A stretch of 7,569 bases of DNA from assembly GCA_027032655.1 (NCBI GenBank), contig JALVMZ010000035.1:1-7569 (forward strand), in the 5' to 3' direction. A model generated the notes under the pieces. It had not been told where the DNA came from and did no database searches. It saw nothing but the letters and a program-made list of their open reading frames with translations. Of this stretch, positions 5,291 through 7,569 are shown in pieces. The number at the start of each line of letters is the position of its first letter. Position 1 is the first letter of the stretch. The position numbers and the translations under genes were made by a program. The stretch is from Desulfobacteraceae bacterium (GTDB taxonomy: Bacteria > Desulfobacterota > DSM-4660 > Desulfatiglandales > JALVMZ01).

Positions 5291-7569
5291 ATGAGATTCC
5301 TCTTATCAAAAATTAAAAGGCTGTTTAATTTCATAACAGGACGGGGAGGGACTCTTTCTTTTCTGGATATCTTTATCAGTTTTCAAAAGATTCTGGAACT
5401 AAATAACAGGATTCTGGAACTGATGGCTGAAATGGGGGATAAATTAAGCGGCGACTATATCTTTGACAAGCAATATATAAAATCCGCCTGCGAAAAGATG
5501 TCCGACCTGGTCTATAAACTGATTTACAATCTGGACGCCATTTCTCCTCACAAGTATTCCTCTCTATATGATGTATTCAACAAAATAAATTCCGAAATTC
5601 AACATGAACTGGAAGGCAAAGTAATAATTCCGGAAAGTGACTATACCATGCCATATGATTTAGTTAACAGGGATTTCTCAGATATTGTTGGTGGGAAAAA
5701 TGCAAATCTTGCTGAAATCAGAAATTTCCTCAATATTCGCACACCTGATGGATTCGCAATAACAACTAAGGCATTTCAATATTATATGGATTCAAATAAT
5801 CTCTGGGAGGAGATAGGGCCAGTTTATAATAAATGGAGAGGGGGAAAAATCTCCACAGAAGATGCATCCAGACAGATACAGGCAATGATAAAAAATGGAA
5901 TTATTCCATCGGATTTAAAAAAGGAGATAAAAAATGCCATTAAAAAGTTACAACCATCTGAATCAAAAGGCACTCTTTATCTGGCGCTAAGAAGTAGTGC
6001 ATGGGGAGAGGACAGCGAATATACCTTTGCAGGTCAGTTCTTAAGCCTTTTAAATGAGCCTGCAGATAATATCTTTAATTCATATAAGCTTATCCTTGCG
6101 AGCATATACTCTCCAAATGCAATGGAATACAGATTGAACAAGGGATATTCAGAATATGAAATAATCATGGCTGTGGGATGCCAGGTTATGATTGATGCAT
6201 CAATAAGTGGAGTAATGTATACCTTTGATCCCACAAATCCAGAAAATGATGATATAATTATATCTTCAACCTGGGGTTTAGGTGCCCCTGTGGTATCAGG
6301 CACTTCCTCTTCTGACCAATTTATAATCTCAAGGGACCCTCCACATGAAACGAAAGGCATTACAATCGTCAGGAAGTCCAGAAAATTAACAATAAAACCA
6401 GCAGGTGGTATAGAAACACTGCCTGTGGAAGAGGAGCTTCAGACAAAGGCATCTCTTACTAACAACCAGATTAAAGAACTTGTGGAAGTGGGATTACTCA
6501 TAGAGAGATATTTTAAGAAACCACAGGACATAGAATTCAGCTACGATCAGATGGGAAACCTTTTTATTCTTCAAGCCAGACAACTGAATATTGGCACTCA
6601 TGTCGGAAAACTTATATATAACCTTCCATCAAAACTAAAAGATACTCCTATATTATTTTCAGGTAAAGGCTCCGTAGCCCAGAAGGGAATAGGAATAGGT
6701 AAAGTATTTCTTGTTAAAACAGAAGAGGACCTGGAGCATTTTCCTGAAGGATCTATTCTTGTTGCCAAACATACCTCACCCCGTTTTGCCAAGGTTATAA
6801 GAAAAGCAAATGCCATAATTACAGACATAGGTTCTCCCACCGGACATATGGCAACTATTGCTCGAGAATTCAGAGTGCCAACCATAGTTAATACAGGTAT
6901 TGCCACAAAGGCGCTCAAAGACGGGCAGGAAATAACCGTTGATGCAGAACAAAATATTATCTACGAAGGGAAAGTAAAAGAATTGTGCTATTACGAATTC
7001 AGTGAGGAGCCATTTGAAGAGACATATGAGTATAGACTACTGAGACGCATACTGAAAAAGATATCTCCTTTAAATCTATTGGATCCAATGGGAAAGGATT
7101 TTAATCCAAATCACTGCAGGACATTTCACGATATTACGCGATTTATACACGAAAAGGCGGTGGAAGAGATCATTCATCTCAGCTATTATGAGAATAGCAA
7201 ACGGAAATACAATCCCATGCGTCTTGATTTACCTATACCCCTTGACCTTATTCTCATTGACCTGGGAGATGGCCTGGAATCTAATACAGGTGTTTCAAAG
7301 ATAAAGCCCAAGCAGGTCCTCTCCATCCCCATGAGGGCCCTGATAGAAGGAATATCCTCACCTGGTGCCTGGTGCACTGAACCCATGTCTGTGGATTTAA
7401 AGAGTTTTATGTCAAGCATCACAAGGACATTTCATTCTTCCATAGCCACACCCAAGTATATTGGACAGAATCTTGCTATATTATCCAGAAATTATGTAAA
7501 TATGAATTTGAGACTTGGATATCATTTTAATATGATTGATTCATATGTAAGTGACAATTTAAATGATAA
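5291..7569 (+). CDS. PEP/pyruvate-binding protein: PEP-synthase-like ATP-grasp and phosphohistidine domains with atypical C-terminus (3' partial)
   Basis: The frame is open to the window edge, giving 759 codons without a stop. Residues 1-125 are a helical, charged N-terminal region. The PPDK/PpsA ATP-grasp domain spans about 126-432: VGGKNANL (133-140), LRSSAWGED (233-241) with FAGQF (246-250), SGVMYTFDP (306-314) and QDIEF...LQARQ (412-431). The mobile phosphohistidine domain spans about 456-562, with GSPTGHMATIAREF and phospho-acceptor His519. After about 565 the sequence does not show the PEP/pyruvate TIM-barrel motifs expected there. Instead there is a region with HCRTFHDITRF (608-618), LIDLGDGL (655-662), SIPMRALIEG and RLGYHF. 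The family reaction moves phosphate from ATP through the histidine to an acceptor; pyruvate as acceptor is doubtful here. It is the last visible gene of the sigma-54 operon, and more may follow. Confidence 0.85.
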   Translation, partial: MRFLLSKIKRLFNFITGRGGTLSFLDIFISFQKILELNNRILELMAEMGDKLSGDYIFDKQYIKSACEKMSDLVYKLIYNLDAISPHKYSSLYDVFNKINSEIQHELEGKVIIPESDYTMPYDLVNRDFSDIVGGKNANLAEIRNFLNIRTPDGFAITTKAFQYYMDSNNLWEEIGPVYNKWRGGKISTEDASRQIQAMIKNGIIPSDLKKEIKNAIKKLQPSESKGTLYLALRSSAWGEDSEYTFAGQFLSLLNEPADNIFNSYKLILASIYSPNAMEYRLNKGYSEYEIIMAVGCQVMIDASISGVMYTFDPTNPENDDIIISSTWGLGAPVVSGTSSSDQFIISRDPPHETKGITIVRKSRKLTIKPAGGIETLPVEEELQTKASLTNNQIKELVEVGLLIERYFKKPQDIEFSYDQMGNLFILQARQLNIGTHVGKLIYNLPSKLKDTPILFSGKGSVAQKGIGIGKVFLVKTEEDLEHFPEGSILVAKHTSPRFAKVIRKANAIITDIGSPTGHMATIAREFRVPTIVNTGIATKALKDGQEITVDAEQNIIYEGKVKELCYYEFSEEPFEETYEYRLLRRILKKISPLNLLDPMGKDFNPNHCRTFHDITRFIHEKAVEEIIHLSYYENSKRKYNPMRLDLPIPLDLILIDLGDGLESNTGVSKIKPKQVLSIPMRALIEGISSPGAWCTEPMSVDLKSFMSSITRTFHSSIATPKYIGQNLAILSRNYVNMNLRLGYHFNMIDSYVSDNLND
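5389..5421 (+). repeat. 12-bp direct repeat inside the PEP-synthase-like gene
   Basis: GATTCTGGAACT occurs at 5389-5400 and 5410-5421, a 21-bp period that keeps frame and encodes two ILEL units seven residues apart (KILELNN / RILELMA). The heptad spacing fits an amphipathic helix or short coiled coil in the N-terminal region. It is most simply a small local duplication. Confidence 0.55.

Noticed and set aside
5276..5293. Possible read-through or selenocysteine at TGA fusing the TIGR02186-like and PEP-synthase-like proteins
   Set aside because: The two genes share a frame, but no SECIS-like hairpin was evident after the TGA, the first protein ends naturally after its membrane anchor, and the second has its own ATG.
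6034..6360. Minus-strand open frames opposite the genes, such as this one
   Set aside because: They lie antisense to genes with strong motif support and have no ribosome site or recognisable domain.

Overview
This AT-rich window has all genes on the + strand. It reads like an environmental bacterium of the Desulfobacterota (former Deltaproteobacteria) or a related sigma-54-rich phylum. That placement is an inference from gene style only: a HAMP histidine kinase paired with an NtrC-type activator, a small degenerate Usp protein, a TauE/SafE permease next to a TIGR02186-type protein, and a PEP-synthase-like protein with an atypical C-terminus. No rRNA, tRNA, CRISPR array, insertion sequence or convincing terminator was seen.

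Layout. Positions 1-70 are the leader of a two-component operon and carry two copies of a GTTTCA-N3-TGAAAC-like operator. Positions 71-2874 encode a membrane histidine kinase and a sigma-54-dependent response regulator, translationally coupled through an ATGA overlap. Positions 2875-3168 are a 294-bp non-coding control region. It holds, in order, two more copies of the same operator (2902-2939), two full matches to the IHF consensus (3040-3052 and 3086-3098), and a sigma-54 promoter with exact GG-N10-GC spacing (3122-3138). Positions 3169-7569 are a tightly packed operon: a Usp-like protein, a TauE/SafE-family permease, a membrane-anchored TIGR02186/PF09608-like protein, and a large PEP/pyruvate-binding protein that runs off the right edge.

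How it fits together. The kinase probably senses an envelope or periplasmic condition through an uncharacterised helical domain and phosphorylates the regulator. The regulator would bind the paired upstream sites and, with IHF bending the DNA, activate the sigma-54 promoter in front of the four-gene operon. The same site family lies just before the kinase gene, which suggests autoregulation or control of something left of the window. The operon may couple export of a small anion (the TauE family is linked to sulfite and organosulfonates) to an extracytoplasmic partner protein and to a cytoplasmic phosphotransfer enzyme. That enzyme keeps the ATP-grasp and phosphohistidine domains of PEP synthase but shows another domain where the PEP/pyruvate TIM barrel should begin. 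Its substrate is unknown, and it is the most likely place for new biochemistry.
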